Under the pieces are notes generated by a model, which worked only from the letters and a program-made list of their open reading frames with translations, was not told the DNA's origin and did not search any database. Below are positions 23,105-35,216 of a stretch of 64,000 nucleotides of DNA, in pieces. Location of the stretch: assembly GCA_951799425.1 (NCBI GenBank), contig OX637410.1:248001-312000 (forward strand). The letters run 5' to 3'. The position numbers and the translations under genes were made by a program. Origin of the DNA: Ilex aquifolium. Taxonomy: Eukaryota > Streptophyta > Magnoliopsida > Aquifoliales > Aquifoliaceae. Every line of letters starts with the position of its first letter. The first letter of the stretch is position 1.

Positions 23105-23799
23105 GTCGCAGGGTAAGAGGGGAGCTCCATCGATGCCTACGACGCTTCTGGCGAGGGTAGCTAAGTATGACCCCTAGATGATTATGTTTTTATTTCTCTC
23201 CTTTTAAAAAAAAAAAAAAAATTCATGTAAATATGGTTGTTTGTTGCTAATGCTAATACAATTTCTCCTTTTCAGAGTTTTTTTTCTGCTCATGTGCAAT
23301 GTGGTTGTATGCTTTACTTTTCGCATCGTTCTTTTAGGCTTTTCAATTTTTTAGCCTTGCTCTCGTTAGTGGGGCTCTTAGCCTTGGTTCGGAGGTTCAA
23401 CTTGGTGGGTTTCCAGCCCTAGCAGTGGTCCTCTCTACTCTTACCTTTTTTTTTTGAAGAGTTTTTCGTTGTTTTAGTAATGTCAACTGTATTTTTTTGG
23501 TTAGCCAAGTTGATCCCCAACAAACCTAGGCGGAGCTAGGTCTTTTATCAGTGAGTCAAAGGTCCCAGGTTTTTGCTCTTTATTGAGCTAGGTGCCTTAG
23601 CTTTTGGAATTACCTTCTCTTCTCAATCTTTTGGTTGAGGTACCCTTTCATGAAAGGACCTGATTTTCCCGAGCTGAGCTAGCTCCAGGTTCTATTCACA
23701 AGTTGCAAAAAGTTTGCAAATATGGACTTTTATTAAGCTTCCCTTAAAAGGGAAAAGTTACATAAAGCGGCTAAGTAACTAGCTAGAGGGGTGGTCCCC
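23105..23799. other. Non-coding segment between the opposite-strand ORF and integrase
   Basis: T-rich DNA with homopolymer runs near 23206 and 23443. No ORF of family character. It probably belongs to the retrotransposon's 3' untranslated region. Confidence 0.4.
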
Positions 23800-24640
23800 T
23801 TTATTAAGCTCTACTCGAGTTGTGGCCTTACTGATAATACTTCGTGAGGTGCTTTGCATTCCAAGCATGTGTCAGAAACCTCCCTTCCATAGTCTGAAGT
23901 TCATAAGTTTCGAGCCTTATCATTGTGCTGACTTGGTAGGGTCCCTCCCAATTTAGCCCAGTTTCCCTTCTTTGGGATCCTTGGAAGCTGGGGTTACCTT
24001 TTTCAAGTCCAACTCTCTTAGGAAGAATTCTTAGACCTTGACCTTCTGGGTATAATAATGCGTAGTCTAACTTTGATAGATAGCTACCCTAATTTGGGCT
24101 ATCTCCTTTTATTCGTCAAGAAGGTTAAGATTGACTCTAAGCAGCCTCATTTCAACAAGGATTACTGCCTCAGTTCCGAAGGCCAAGGAGAATGGAGTTT
24201 CTTTTGTGGAGGACCTCAAAGTGATCTTGTATGCCCATAAAATGCTTGAGAGATCTTCCAACCATAAACCCTCTGCAGCTTCTACTATCATCTTCATACC
24301 CTTGAGTAGTGTTCTAATTGTGACTTCAAAGTACCCATTTGCTTGAGGATGGATAGGGGATGAATAGTGATTTCGAATTCCCAAGTTTGAGGAGAACTCT
24401 CTGAAGATGTCATTTATCGAATTGCTTGCCATTATCAGGACTCTAGGGACCCCAAACCAACAGACAATTGGGCTCCGTACAGAACTTTAAAGCTTTTGCT
24501 CTATGATAGTAACCAGCGGCTCAACTTTTGACCAATTGGTGAAGTAGTCAATAACCACTGTTGCGAACATGTTCTTCCTTTTTCTAGTTGGTAAAGGTCC
24601 GATTATATAGATTCCCCATTGTGCAAAAGATCAAGGGCTA
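23800..24640 (-). pseudogene. Tat-type integrase
   Basis: The clearest block is FSSNLGIRNHYSSPIHPQAN followed by YFEVT, which holds the catalytic Glu region. Then LWAYKITLRSSTKETPFSLA and FGTEAV follow, typical of Tat integrases. Left of it the C-terminal text LNWEGPYQVSTMIRLETYEL and WNAKHLTKYY can be read. The upstream catalytic part is broken. Confidence 0.8.
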
Positions 24641-25373
24641 GTGATAAAGGTTAGATCCTGAGGAGGGTTCTTGAGAACATAGCATAACTCTAACACTTAA
24701 CGCACTTCAAAGAGAACTTCAAGGAATCCTTATGCATGGTGGGCCAATTGTATCCCTAGTGCAGAGCTTTATAAGCTAAAGCTCTTCCTCCAGAGTGAGT
24801 GCCACAAACTCATAGATTTCTTTGAGAATGTATTCAATGTCTTCAGACTCCAAGAAACATAAATAAGGCAGAGAGAAACTTCTTTTATATATAATTCGGT
24901 CTATTAACACATACCTACTTGCTTTTCGTCGGAGCTTCTGAGCTTCTATCCTTTCAGATGGTAGAGTTCCATATTCTAAATACTGAATGAGAGGGTAAGT
25001 CCCTCATGTTGCTGAGGTATTTTGACTTCAAAAAATTCCTTCTATATGCTAAAGTGAGAAACTCTATTGGGATCATTCGAGGGAGGTCATCATGAAAAAG
25101 ATGAGGCCAACCGCACTAGAGAGTCAGCATGAGGGTTCTCTGCCCATGGAATATGCACTATATCAAAGTTTTCGAATTGAGTACTATGGCTTTTAATCTT
25201 AGATAGATAGCCTACCATTCTTTCATCTTTCATCTTTTACCTCATGCTCTCCTTGAATATGCTTGGCCACCAACTGGGAGTCCACCTTAGCTTGCAAGCA
25301 TCTTGCCCTATGAGCCAGAGCTAACCTCAGGCCTACTATCAATGCTTCATACTCAGCCTCATTTTTTAGACTT

Positions 25374-25860
25374 CTAAACCTTAACACATACTCGAATTTT
25401 GAGATGATCCTCCATCAGTTGCTCTAGCGGGGCTGTAGGATCTACTTTTGGCTCCTCGATTGTACTTTCTACGATGAAGTCTGCTAGTGCTTGGCCTTTA
25501 GTGGAGGTCCTTGGCCGGTAAACTATGTCAAGTTCTCCTTGCTCTATGGACCATTGGGCCAAGCGCCCTAATATCTCAAGCCTCTGCAAAACTTGCCTTA
25601 TTGGAAGTCTATCATAACTATTATGGCGTAAGCCTGGAAGTAGGAGCGTAACTTCCTGACTATTATAACCAAAGCTAGGACCATTTTTCCAACTTGAAGT
25701 ATATGACCTCAACTCCTCTGAGAACTTGGCTCATGTAGTATACTAGTTTTTGAATTCTTTGCTCCTCCTTCATCAAGGCCGAACTGGTACTAGTTTTTGA
25801 GATGGCCAGTTATGGGTACAACTTTTCCCTAGGTACTACTTTTGATAGGAGTAGTGGAAA
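25374..25860 (-). pseudogene. Tat-type RNase H
   Basis: Reads ILGRLAQWSIEQGELDIVYR, then PRTSTKGQALADFIVEST, the end of the RT-linked RNase H in Tat elements. An Asp/Glu-rich linker follows. The beginning is disrupted by stops. Confidence 0.8.
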
Positions 25861-25874
25861 ACCTAGGTATTGCT

Positions 25875-26800
25875 TTAGCTTTCTGAAGTTAAATTGTACT
25901 CTGACGTCCACTCGAAGGCTTTTCTCAAAGTTTTAAAGGAGGGAAAACATCGATCACTAGCTCTGGAAACAAACTTGTTGAGTGCGTCTACTTTCCTAGT
26001 TAAACATTGCACCTCCTTAATGTTTCGAGGTCGGTGCACGTTTAGTAGAGCTTGAATTTTGTCTGGCTTTGTCTCTATTCCTCGTTGTGACATTAGGAGC
26101 CCAAACATTTTATAGAGCATACTCCAAGGGCGTACTTTGATGGGTTCAATTTCATGTGGTACTCCTCAGGGTTTTGAAAGCCTCATATAGGTAAGCCACA
26201 TGGTCTTCAACAATCTGGCATTTTTACTAGCGTATCGTCGGCATAGACTTCCATTGTTTTCCCAATCAATTCTTTGAAAATTCGATTAACCAAACCCTGA
26301 TACTAGCTCCAACATTTTTTAACTCAAAAAGTATTACTTGGTAGCAATACAAACCTTGTTTTGTAACGAAAGAAGTTTTTTCTTGGTCATCTAGATGCAT
26401 ACGGATATGATTATATCCTCAAAACACGTCCATAAAGCCTATGAGTTGGAACCCTGCTGTGGCATCTACCAAGAGATCAATTCTTAGGATTGGGAAATAA
26501 TTCTTCGACCAGGCCTTGTTGAGGTCTATGAAGTAAGTATATGTAGAGCTTTCACTTTCCGTTATGCTTCTTGACCAACACCATATTGGCCAGCCACTCC
26601 AGGTATTGCACTTCTCTGATGGACTTTGCGTATAAACACGTGTCTACTTCCTCAGTAATAACTCTAACTTTTTTTGGGGGTAAATACTCTCCCTTTCTAT
26701 TTGATTGATTTAAAGGAGGGATCTTCATTGAGCTTCTGAACCATAACCTAGGGATCAATCCCAAGCATGTCCTTGTGGCTCCAAGCAAACACATATGAGT
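25875..26800 (-). pseudogene. Tat-type reverse transcriptase
   Basis: Starts with EEVDTCLYAKSIREVQYLEW and LANMVLVKKHNGK. The catalytic box reads MEVYADDTLVKM near 26220-26260 (YADD). The later block LMSQRGIETKPDKIQALLNV then FVSRASDRCFPSFKTLRKAF is the connection domain. Frames change several times between blocks. Confidence 0.82.
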
Positions 26801-27053
26801 TGTTGTGAAGAAATTCCTCTCTTGCTCCAGACATGTGGGGAAAGCTCAGATGTGGCGAATTCTTTCCTTCTAGCATTGTTAGGATCAACTCCTTTATGGG
26901 GAGAGTTCTTTTCTCTTAATCAGGCTCCCTAGGATCAATATTCCCTATCTGGCATGTATCTACTAATTGGTTATTCTTGGTTGAAGCCACAAGAATTCTA
27001 TGGTCATGACTTGATCACCCCTTATTTCCTCTATCCCATTTTTTTGTTGGAAA

Positions 27054-27520
27054 TCAAAGAAGGAGATGGTATATAGAAGGAACTGCTTTTAGGACATTAA
27101 GGGTTGGTCGCCCAAGGATGACGTTGTATGCGGAGGGGCAATTCATCACTAAGAAATCCACCAGATTGGTGACCTGAGTAGAAAGATGTCCTATGGTGAT
27201 TGGGATGGAAACTGTTCCCAACAGATAAGCTTTCTCCCCTGAGAAACCAACAAGGAAAGCTATTATGGTCCTCAAGTTACATCTCCCACATCTAGTTGAT
27301 CGAAAGTTGTGGCAAAGACTATATCAGTCGAGTTACCGCTGTTTATCAAGACTCTTCGTACAACTTGGTTTGATGCAATTATCAAAATGACCAAGGGGTC
27401 ATCATGTGGAAGGCAGACTCCTTTGAGGACCTCATTTGAAAAGGTGATTAGCGGTGTGACTTTGGGCATCTTTCCTAGATGTACCAGGTTAGTCTCTTCA
27501 TAATCATTGTGAGCTCTCAT
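27054..27520 (-). pseudogene. Tat-type protease
   Basis: Text HDDPLVILIIASNQVVRRVL precedes INSGNSTDIV, the active-site region, where DSG has become NSG. The catalytic Asp is therefore lost. A C-terminal block follows after a frameshift: CPSAYNVILGRPTLNVLKAV. Confidence 0.8.
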
Positions 27521-27972
27521 TGCATAAGCTCGCCTTGACGAACTACTTTATCCTCCAGTTGTCAAGTATCTCAAAAATACTTTTATTTCCCCCAAGGGTT
27601 GCTGGTGGTGACAAGCCTCTAGGGGCAGATCTCCTTCTTCTCTTTTGTTTTTATTAACGAACCTTCCTAACTGGCCGCGTCGATTCAATTCTTTTATCTG
27701 ATCCTTTAGAGTGATACAGTCTTTTGTATCAAGCCCATGGTCTCGATGGGACTGTTATTACTTATCCCTCGCTCTTTTGTGAGAGGGGTGTTTTCAGCTT
27801 CCCAAGCCATTTTAGGTCATTGACATCCTGTACCTTTAAGAGGACATGTTTTACTGTAATGTTCAGGAGCGTATACCCCTAAAACCTTCTTGGTGGGAAT
27901 TGAGGTCACAATCTTTATCTTGCGGGTATTCGGTCAAATCTTTCTTTCTTTGAGGTGGTAGTTTTATTAGGT

Positions 27973-28590
27973 TTATTCTGATCTTTTCGCTTCCTTTTTT
28001 GTGGAGTGATCCTCTCCTGCTTTTCGGGCATTCAGACCGTCTTCTGCATCTGTATGAATTTGGGTTCTAGAGAAGAGATGCTTGCAGGTGGAGCTTTGGA
28101 TAGCAAAAACAGAGGAGGGTTGTAATCCTCCCATAAAGGCAGTCAAGGCCACCTTATCGTCCACACTGTCAACTTGCAACGACTCCTTAATGAATCACGC
28201 CATATAATGCCGAAGTGGTTCTCCATTTGCCTACTTGAGATTTAGCAGGTAGGTAGCTGGCTTTGAATCTTTTTATCCCCCCCGCCCCCCCAATGAAATG
28301 GGAGAGGAATGAATTGCTTAACTCAACAAACAATCCAACGGACCCGAAGGGAGCCTATTGAACTAGATGCGAGTTGCCCCCCTTAGAGTGGTTGGGAAAG
28401 CGCAGCACATAATCTGGTCAAGAATATTATGAAGCAACATAAAGGGCTTGTATGTCTCCAAATAGTCCAGGGGATCCTTTTTCCCATCAAAGTTGTTTAT
28501 CACATACAGTTTAAACTTTGGGGGTAAAGGATAGTGTGTAATGTCATGCAAAAATGGGGATTCCAATCGACGGACCAGAGTTTCCATAGT
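27973..28590 (-). pseudogene. Tat-type gag
   Basis: PLPPKFKLYVINNFDGKKDP then LDYLETYKPFMLLHNILDQI and CAFPTTLRGATR form the conserved Tat/Ogre gag core. A second piece, VDDKVALTAFMGGLQPSSVF, follows on the left after a frameshift. Confidence 0.82.
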
Positions 28591-29052
28591 TTCGGGCCTC
28601 TGGCTTTAACAGTGTTGAGCACATCTTTAATATGGTCATTGACCTCCTTGAACTTTCGATCAAGTGAGTCATTTTCCTCCTTTCGATGAGGAGTGTCATT
28701 ATCACTGTGCTCATCTCCTATATTTCATGCTTGGTGACGTTGAGTTTCTACCAAATGGGAGACCTACTAAGGGGATTAGATAGTAAGCATTTGCAGTATT
28801 TGTTGGGTTCGTTGGGTCAATTCCTCAATGGTCTAATTCATCATGTCATAGTTTTTTTTCTAAATTGAGCACCCTCTGGCTTCTTGTCACTTGTCGGCTC
28901 CAAGAGGGTCTCGATTATGGTTATCTCCTTCAAGTATCTCCTACTGATCTGCATGAGGGGTCTTCTCTAGTTACATCCATCGACTGAGCAGTCACCATTC
29001 AAGGTTATTTTCCCTTTAAGGATTGTGGAATTTGAAAGGAAATTCTTTTCGT

Positions 29053-29070
29053 TTCCCCCAAATGGCGCCA
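29053..29070 (-). other. Primer binding site of the Tat-type element
   Basis: The minus strand reads TGGCGCCATTTGGGGGAA, a TGGCGCC-type site as used by Tat/Ogre elements, lying right of gag and left of LTR-like DNA. Confidence 0.7.
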
Positions 29071-29074
29071 AACT

Positions 29075-29740
29075 TTTGGTGCAAAATTAGCCCCAACCTC
29101 CACGTAAGCTAGGCTAGACTTTGTTCACCTTTGTGTCAGCTTTTTGGTTGTTTGAATCAGCTCTCCGAGGCTCCAAGCGAGGTTTCCAAGGTTCCGAAAG
29201 ACCTGAGAAGAAGTCAGAAACCGAAAGGGGGAGCTTTGGGGATCAACCCTTTGATGCTTAAGTCAGACACTGGTAAAAGCTAAAGGGTAGTGTTTAGGAA
29301 CAAAACTGTGTACCTTCGTCATTTCCTCTGGGCTCCCTTTTTATATGAAAATCAGTTTTTGTAGGGGAGTGGACTCTAGGCTTCTGGATCCACTGTGAGG
29401 AGGTTAGCCTCGTTTTTGGTTGAGGAGTCTAGACTCCCAAATTGTTACATTAGGCAGGCGAGACTTCGTGCGCTTGAAGAGTCCTTTGAACTCCACTTGC
29501 GCTGATAAGGGAGTTGAGACTCCTTTGAGACAACGGGTGTCAACTCCTTTCCCTCCAAAACATGGCTGTTGATTCAGTTTGGGAGACTATTTGATTTTCA
29601 AAGAGAGGATAACTTTACCTTCTACTTTAAGTTCATGAGGTAGCCAGGTGGGGTGGAGTTGATTACTAGGACAGGCTCAGTTATCAATTTTCTCCATCCA
29701 TTCTGGAGGTTGGCAGCCTTCAATGGTAGTTTTTTTAATT
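29075..29740 (-). repeat. Putative 5' LTR of the Tat-type element
   Basis: Non-coding DNA abutting the primer site. The minus strand has a TATA box, TATAAAAAGG, at about 29338-29348. The far boundary is approximate because no partner LTR is visible. Confidence 0.5.
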
Positions 29741-30241
29741 AGGTATCATTTGGCATAACTTTCCCAATAGTGCAATTAATTTTTCCCTCATCACTATCAT
29801 TCACATAAAATGGAGTTACTTGAAAGTATGGATTTGGTCAGATTGGATTGGACAATCTAGTCCAATGACTTTAGCCCAATCCAGTGGCACCCTCAAATCA
29901 TCCCAATAACATACCACCTCCCCCATGGGGTCTATCAATCCCACCTATATGACCTTATGATTATCGTTCATGTTAGGCTCGGATAAACATCCGGGGATTA
30001 CTGCTTCCCCCAACACAAAATGACCAACCAAACCTAAGATTTGTGAGCCCCTAAATTGTTTTTTCCTTGTCTCAGCAGTTAATCTCTCTTTATCTGGTGA
30101 ACCAATGAGAATCACACTAATGTCAAATACTCTTTATCAATATCTACTTTGATATGGCTAAAATGTCTCAATTAGGTTAACAACAAGGACCAAAGGGAGA
30201 AATGTACAATTACGGGTCATAGCTTTGACATCTTTAATTAA
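29741..30241. other. Unassigned DNA
   Basis: No ORF, RNA gene or repeat that I can support. It lies downstream of the release factor gene, beyond the TRIM element. Confidence 0.4.
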
Positions 30242-30246
30242 CAACT

Positions 30247-30595
30247 CTTAAGCAACTATCTATTCCAAAAACTTAAACTAGGAAGGTGTAACTTTAATAT
30301 TTATATTTCAACACGCCCCCTTATGTGCAAGCTACTCTGATACCATGTTAAACAACCATCAACTACAAAAGCTTAAGTTGTTGGAGAATGTATAACTTAA
30401 ATATTTATATTTCAACACGCCCCCTTACGTACAGGTTACATTTCGGGCCTAACACATAATTTTTTTTTTAATAATTAGGGTGGCGGCAAGATTCAAACAC
30501 AGAACCTCCTTCTCTGATACCATGTTAAACAATCATCTACTCCAAAAGATTTAACTGTTAGATGAGAGTGTAACTTTAGTATTTATACTTCAACA
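30247..30595 (-). mobile_element. TRIM-like miniature retrotransposon with three LTRs
   Basis: Three related ~70-bp repeats (30247-30313, 30346-30417, 30523-30595), each running from TGTTAAACAA-like to ATTTCAACA, are separated by short internal segments. Each internal segment ends next to an LTR in CTCTGATACCA, which on the minus strand is TGGTATCAGAG, the tRNA-Met primer site. At the other side the minus strand shows a purine tract, TAAGGGGGCG. ACAAC flanks the whole unit on both sides (30242-30246 and 30596-30600) as a 5-bp target duplication. It has no coding capacity. It ends about 150 bp past the release factor stop, so it may lie in or just after the 3' UTR. Confidence 0.8.
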
Positions 30596-30743
30596 ACAAC
30601 AAAACATTTTATGTGAAGGAGTGACTCTTCAATGATGACAAAGTATCCACAATTTTTTCCCTACGTAATGTAAAGCACAACAGAGCCTTTGAAAATATGC
30701 GAAAATTTACAAAAGACCAAAATGAGTCGTTTTAATCAGTATT

Positions 30744-31039
30744 CTATTCAGTAGACATTGACATACTGTATTTGTATTTGAGGTACGCTTTAATGAATGG
30801 ATCCAATTCACCATCCATTACAGAAGAGATGTCTGATGTCTCGTATCCTGTCCGCACGTCTTTCACAAGCTTGTATGGATGGAATATGTAGTTTCGAATT
30901 TGCTGGCCCCACTCAGCCTTAACTGCATCTCCCCTGATTAGCTTGATTTCAGATGCCCGTTGCTCCTCGGCTATGACCAACAGTTTGGCTTTCAACCGGC
31001 TTAGAGCCTTGATCTTGTTTGCTAGTTGGCTTCTCTCTT
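30744..31039 (-). CDS. HCF109: Plastid peptide chain release factor 2 (HCF109/PrfB1-like), last exon
   Basis: Final exon, 97 residues after the split Glu, ending in TAG 30744-30746. It follows acceptor CTGCAG and completes a codon begun in the previous exon (phase 1). Residues read EERSQLANKIKALSRLKAKL, then AEWGQQIRNYIFHPYKLVKD, VRTGYETSDISSVMDGELDP and AYLKYKY. This is the conserved C-terminal helical part of bacterial-type RF2. The protein ends translation at UAA and UGA codons. The close plant homologue HCF109 acts in the chloroplast stroma and supports stability of UGA-ended plastid mRNAs. The symbol is by recalled family resemblance; the mitochondrial paralogue is less likely but not excluded. 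The frame is intact. Confidence 0.9.
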
Positions 31040-31825
31040 CTGCAGTAATGAGACAAAGGAAATTGCCATCAATATGTTGTGAATATGGAAAAGACACTAG
31101 TCACTAGAAAGGCTTGATTAGCTTAGAGCTTAGAGAATCATATCAACGCTGACAGAGTAAGCTGAAGGAACTAAATTAGTTTGATACTAAAATATTCAAC
31201 AAATCGCACAAACTCTAATAGATGATTTACTCTTAACAAAACTTGTACCAAAGTGTTGTTTATAGGAGCAGGTAAAAAAATAAATAAAAATATAAGAGCA
31301 GGTGTTTAAAAAAAAAAAAAGAAGCAGCTAAGAACTCCCAGAACTAAAAGTGAGATTCTTAGTTTATCATCAGCACTCCAAAAAGACTTGAGCTTTTAGT
31401 AAATATAATGAAGTGTATGCATCATAAAGTAGATTTCGTACGCCAATGATGATGATGTTGATGATATTATAACAATATCAACCAATAATTTACTGCTTGA
31501 ACAAGTTTTATTGAATTCAATATGACACTAAAGGCATAATATAGATTATCTCCCTCTTATAATACTTATATGACCCTTACAATTTTGAACCAAATTGAAA
31601 TTGTTAAAACTCTGTGAAACTTCACGGTCAAAGGTCAACAACAATTATAGTATATAAAACATGTAAACATAACTTTTATGACCTTGTGCATATTATATTT
31701 TCTCCACTCTAAAATAAGTCAATCTCTTTCTCTCTCATCTTTTCATGCATGAAGTACATTTTTCAATTTGTATAAAATATTTAGGAAAGAAAGAAATTAA
31801 AAAAATGATAAGCATTATTCTCTTT
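31040..31825. other. Release factor intron, unassigned AT-rich part
   Basis: Left end of the 10.8-kb intron (31040-41805). AT-rich, with A-runs near 31310. No gene or element recognised. Confidence 0.5.
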
Positions 31826-33433
31826 TGTTAGGATCATGTTTGTAATTGACTAATTTTGTGAAGTCTTTTTGTAACTCTCAACCTATTCTATGGTCATGAT
31901 GCTACAACGTTGAAGGTCCGAAAGCGTCAATAGAAGGGAGGAGATTGTGCTTCAAGCTACATTGAGAGACTCTCCGTATGGACCTTCTTGTTTAGGACAA
32001 AAGTAATAACCTAGAGACCTTAGCACCTTTGGTTTACTTTATTAGACTTAGGTTGATTAGGTAAAATGGAATCGGTTATTGATCAATTAATGACTCTTAA
32101 CGTGTTTTTCAAAGTAAAGTTTTTTTAAACCTTAATTGTGTTTTGAAAAAATAGACTTGAGCCATTAATTGGATCACACTTGCGTAACACCCTTTTAGTG
32201 CTTAAAGGGACAAATTTTTGCTTAGTTTTTAGCTCAAAAACTAGTAGGGGCCACCCTATTTTCGTTAGCATTCGCTAGAACGGTCTCTAAACACTTAGTG
32301 ATAAAATCGGGAAAGGCTGAACCAGTTGGCAGTGAAGAACGCTCTCTAGGGTGCTCTTAGACAGCTCGAGCGGTCATAAGGTAACTCGAGCAGTCCCTGC
32401 TTTATTGCCTTGGTTTGAATTCTTTTTTCATTCCAACAGCCATTACCCTCCCACCACTCTCCCACTACTCGAGTCGAGTGATCGTTCGTGAATTTATGTT
32501 TTCTTATTCCCAAGAGAAACCCTATTTCGAGCATATAAATAGAGAAAGCCTTCCCAAGCTAGTGTATCTTTCTTGTGAGCTGATTTTCTTGCCTCTAAAC
32601 TTCGAGAGATCATTGAGCAACCCTAGATCCCTAAATCAAAAGGTCAAAACTCATCTTGTGATTCCTCTCCAACATCACACAATTGGAGAAGAAGAACTTG
32701 ATTGGTTCTACCAAACCCAATTGAAGAGTGTGTATATCAAGATTCTTGGGTACGTTCTAGAAGTGCTCAAAGCCTAAATGAACCATGCGGTGGGAAGTTC
32801 AAATGAAACTATCTACAACATCGGTGGGTGTATCCGGTGGAGAAATCTATTGAAGGAAATGAGCATCTAATCATGATATTGGTTGAGGTATAAGACTCGA
32901 GTATTTGTAGATTGATTGTGAGATAGTAGATTAGCCTTTGGTGAACCCTGAGTGGTTCCCTACGATTTTTCCCGAGGGTTTCTGCGTCAATAAATCTCTT
33001 GTGTTCTTTATTACTTTATTTGATACACTGGCACTATATGTTTGTTGATGTGATTGATTGAGCATCTTATCATACATAATGGTTTAGTAGTGGGTTGATT
33101 GCCTTGGTTGAGATCGCCGCAAGTGATTGAGTGTTAAATCAATAAAATCGAAATATTCATTACACTAATCATCATGGTTTTTATGGGTTGTTCTTGTTGA
33201 AGGGGTTCTCAATTGTTAATTGCTAAATTGATTTTTGAGAAAGACGTAATTGTGATAAATTAGGTTATAACTTGGTGTTTGTTCAATCGAAATTGCAATT
33301 AACATATTCACCTCCCTTCTAGGTAGTGTCTTAATCTCACGTGTGTAAACGTAAGAGACGATCCATTCCGCACAAGGATATCATTTATCCTTACATCTTT
33401 TATATAAAATTGTTAAACTTATTAGTAGTTGCA
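31826..33433. repeat. Putative solo LTR (copia-like) in the intron
   Basis: Starts TGTTAGGATCATG. It holds a TATA box CATATAAATAGAG at 32532, a leader-like stretch, an AATAAA-containing CGTCAATAAATCTC near 32990, and several short CTCGAGCGGTC-like repeats at 32364-32395. This promoter-then-polyadenylation layout without coding capacity fits a long copia LTR. The ends and target duplication could not be fixed, so the call is tentative. Confidence 0.4.
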
Positions 33434-33554
33434 CTTTAGTTCTAAACTTTGAGGGGGTGAACTATAGGTTTCTAAGTAGAGAGAGGTGAAGTGTCATTAA
33501 CTCAAACCACAAAGAAGTAAACTAAAACTACCTTTTTAGTTTCTACAGAACATA

Positions 33555-33894
33555 TAAGAGAGGAAACAGGGACGAAAGGGAAATAAATGAGATTACAAAT
33601 TATCACAAGAAATAGATCAAGAAAAATTATCTTCAGAGAATACTCAAATAAAAATTCAATTCTAACTAAAATAATAAGGATTATATCCTTATTCATAGCT
33701 TAAGTTTTCTACCACTGAAAAATTACTCTACCACAAAAACTCTATTCAAATCTCCAAACAGATAAATACGACCTAACCAAATCATCTAACAAATAATAAA
33801 AATTCCAATAGAAAATAATACGTAACTAGATAAAATTCTATTCTCTAATTTATGCCTATCAAATCCCTTTATAACCCCTATCAATTCTCCCAAC
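33555..33894 (-). repeat. 3' LTR of an old minus-strand retroelement (element E)
   Basis: Matches 41202-41485, with shared blocks CAGAGAATACTCAAAT and CTATTCAAATCTCCAAACAG, at about 75-80% identity by eye. It ends AATTCTCCCAACA, followed by a 15-17 base A tract (33895-33911). Confidence 0.6.
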
Positions 33895-34019
33895 AAAAAA
33901 AAAAAAAAAAAGGTTCTTCAAAGAGTTGTGACAGAAAAAATACACCAATAGATCTGGAGAGGTACAATGCCAAAAAGACTTGAAGAGATAAGAACAAGCT
34001 TGCGCCTCCAGTAAATAGT

Positions 34020-34276
34020 ACTAAAAATCACCAAAGCATGGAACTTTCTCTTGGTGCTTCACATTCTTCACAGCTTGGTCCACATATACTGATGTTGGTG
34101 AAGGAAGCATACAAACTAGTGGAGACAAAATATCCACTTCATTTGTAAATAAACCCTTTGAAATTTGATCATCAATGACAATTGATATAGGATGAGGTGG
34201 AGAATTTTTAAACTCATCAACATCAAGCAATTTTGGTTCATCATTTCATTTGATGGATACCTATGGTGCTAGAGAG
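34020..34276 (-). other. Unrecognised reading frame inside the retroelement cluster
   Basis: 69 codons open on the minus strand (34021-34230), text such as FKNSPPHPISIVIDDQ and PSPTSVYVDQAVKNVKHQEK. Not matched to any family I know. It may be a decayed domain of element E or of the adjacent copia relic. Confidence 0.3.
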
Positions 34277-34281
34277 TTAAG

Positions 34282-34426
34282 TTGTGAAGCTTTTAGGGTT
34301 TTAAGGGAGAGAGAAGATTGTCAGAATAGGGTAGTGTGTTATGTTATACAACTACGCCCTGATTATATATGCATAGATGCAAAATACTAAAATACCCTTA
34401 TTCTAGAAATAATAAATAATGTAACA
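34282..34426 (-). repeat. 3' LTR-like end with polypurine tract of a copia relic
   Basis: Ends ATAATGTAACA at 34426. The minus strand just inside reads CTTGTGGGCGAA, a purine-rich tract, followed by TGTTACATT, the LTR start. A similar end, ATTCTAGAAATGACACATAACGTAACA split over 40099-40124, lies at the right side of the cluster and may be its partner LTR. Confidence 0.5.
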
Positions 34427-34644
34427 TTCGCCCACAAGTTGGTGCATAGTTATCTCTCATACCCAATGGGGTGAAAAACCTTGCTACTAACGCCCTTTGT
34501 AAAAACATCGGCTAACTGATTTTCTAGCTTCACAAAAAAACATGCAAATTAAGCTCTTGGTTAACTTCTTCATATTGAGGTCCTGAAAAACACAAGAGGA
34601 TGGAGAGAATGTTAAAAAACACAATAATGACTTAGTGAGTTGAC

Positions 34645-35216
34645 TCACAAACAACAAGTTAAGAGAAAATTAGGAACAAACAAACCAGAAGTTAACGACA
34701 TAGATTGAGTAGAACAAAGATCACCAGTCCTATGGACTAGTCGAAATGAGCCATCAACTAACACAATATGTGAATTAGATGAATGAAAATTAGAGAATAA
34801 GAAAGACATACTAGACATATGAGTACTAGCCCCTGAATCAATTATCCAAGCTGACGAATAAGGTTGAGCAACCACATCTACAAAGTTACGTTCATTAGCA
34901 AAAACGGTAGTTGGAATACAAAAATGTGGAGAAAGTGAAATAACTATTAGATGAGCTTCTGAAGCTGAGAAGAAAGAGCATCATACGAATCAGTACATCA
35001 TACGAATCAATAGTAGATGTAACTGAACCATTTAGAGAAGTTTGATCTAGTAGAGAGCTCGAAGTATCCATAGAAGTCTAATTAGCATAAGTTAGTCTCT
35101 CATATTTATCCCAACAATAAAACTCAGTATGTCCTGTGCGACCATAATAAATACACTTCCACCGATGACCATGACCAGAACTACCATCGCATCTACCACT
35201 CGAAGTAGCCATGAGA
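34645..35216 (-). pseudogene. copia gag/protease fragment with internal deletion
   Basis: Minus strand: an ATG at 35210-35212 gives MATSSGRCDG, and a decayed zinc knuckle CIYYGRTGHTEFYC follows almost at once (second Cys now Tyr). Most of gag is therefore deleted. Protease text AWIIDSGASTHMSS is intact at about 34820-34850. Confidence 0.75.

Larger units (their letters stand above)
21834..29740 (-). mobile_element. Tat-lineage Ty3/gypsy retrotransposon, decayed
   Basis: Read on the minus strand from right to left: LTR-like DNA, a TGGCGCC primer site, gag, protease, RT, RNase H and integrase. A region holding an ORF relic on the opposite strand comes next. The order and the protein text fit the Tat group (Ogre/Grande relatives), which often carry an extra ORF between integrase and 3' LTR. 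No 3' LTR was seen; the left end abuts the copia LTR at 21833. Stops and frameshifts break every domain. Confidence 0.8.

Noticed and set aside
32415..32777. 120-codon plus-strand ORF in the release factor intron
   Set aside because: Overlaps an LTR-like TATA and leader region; no domain text.
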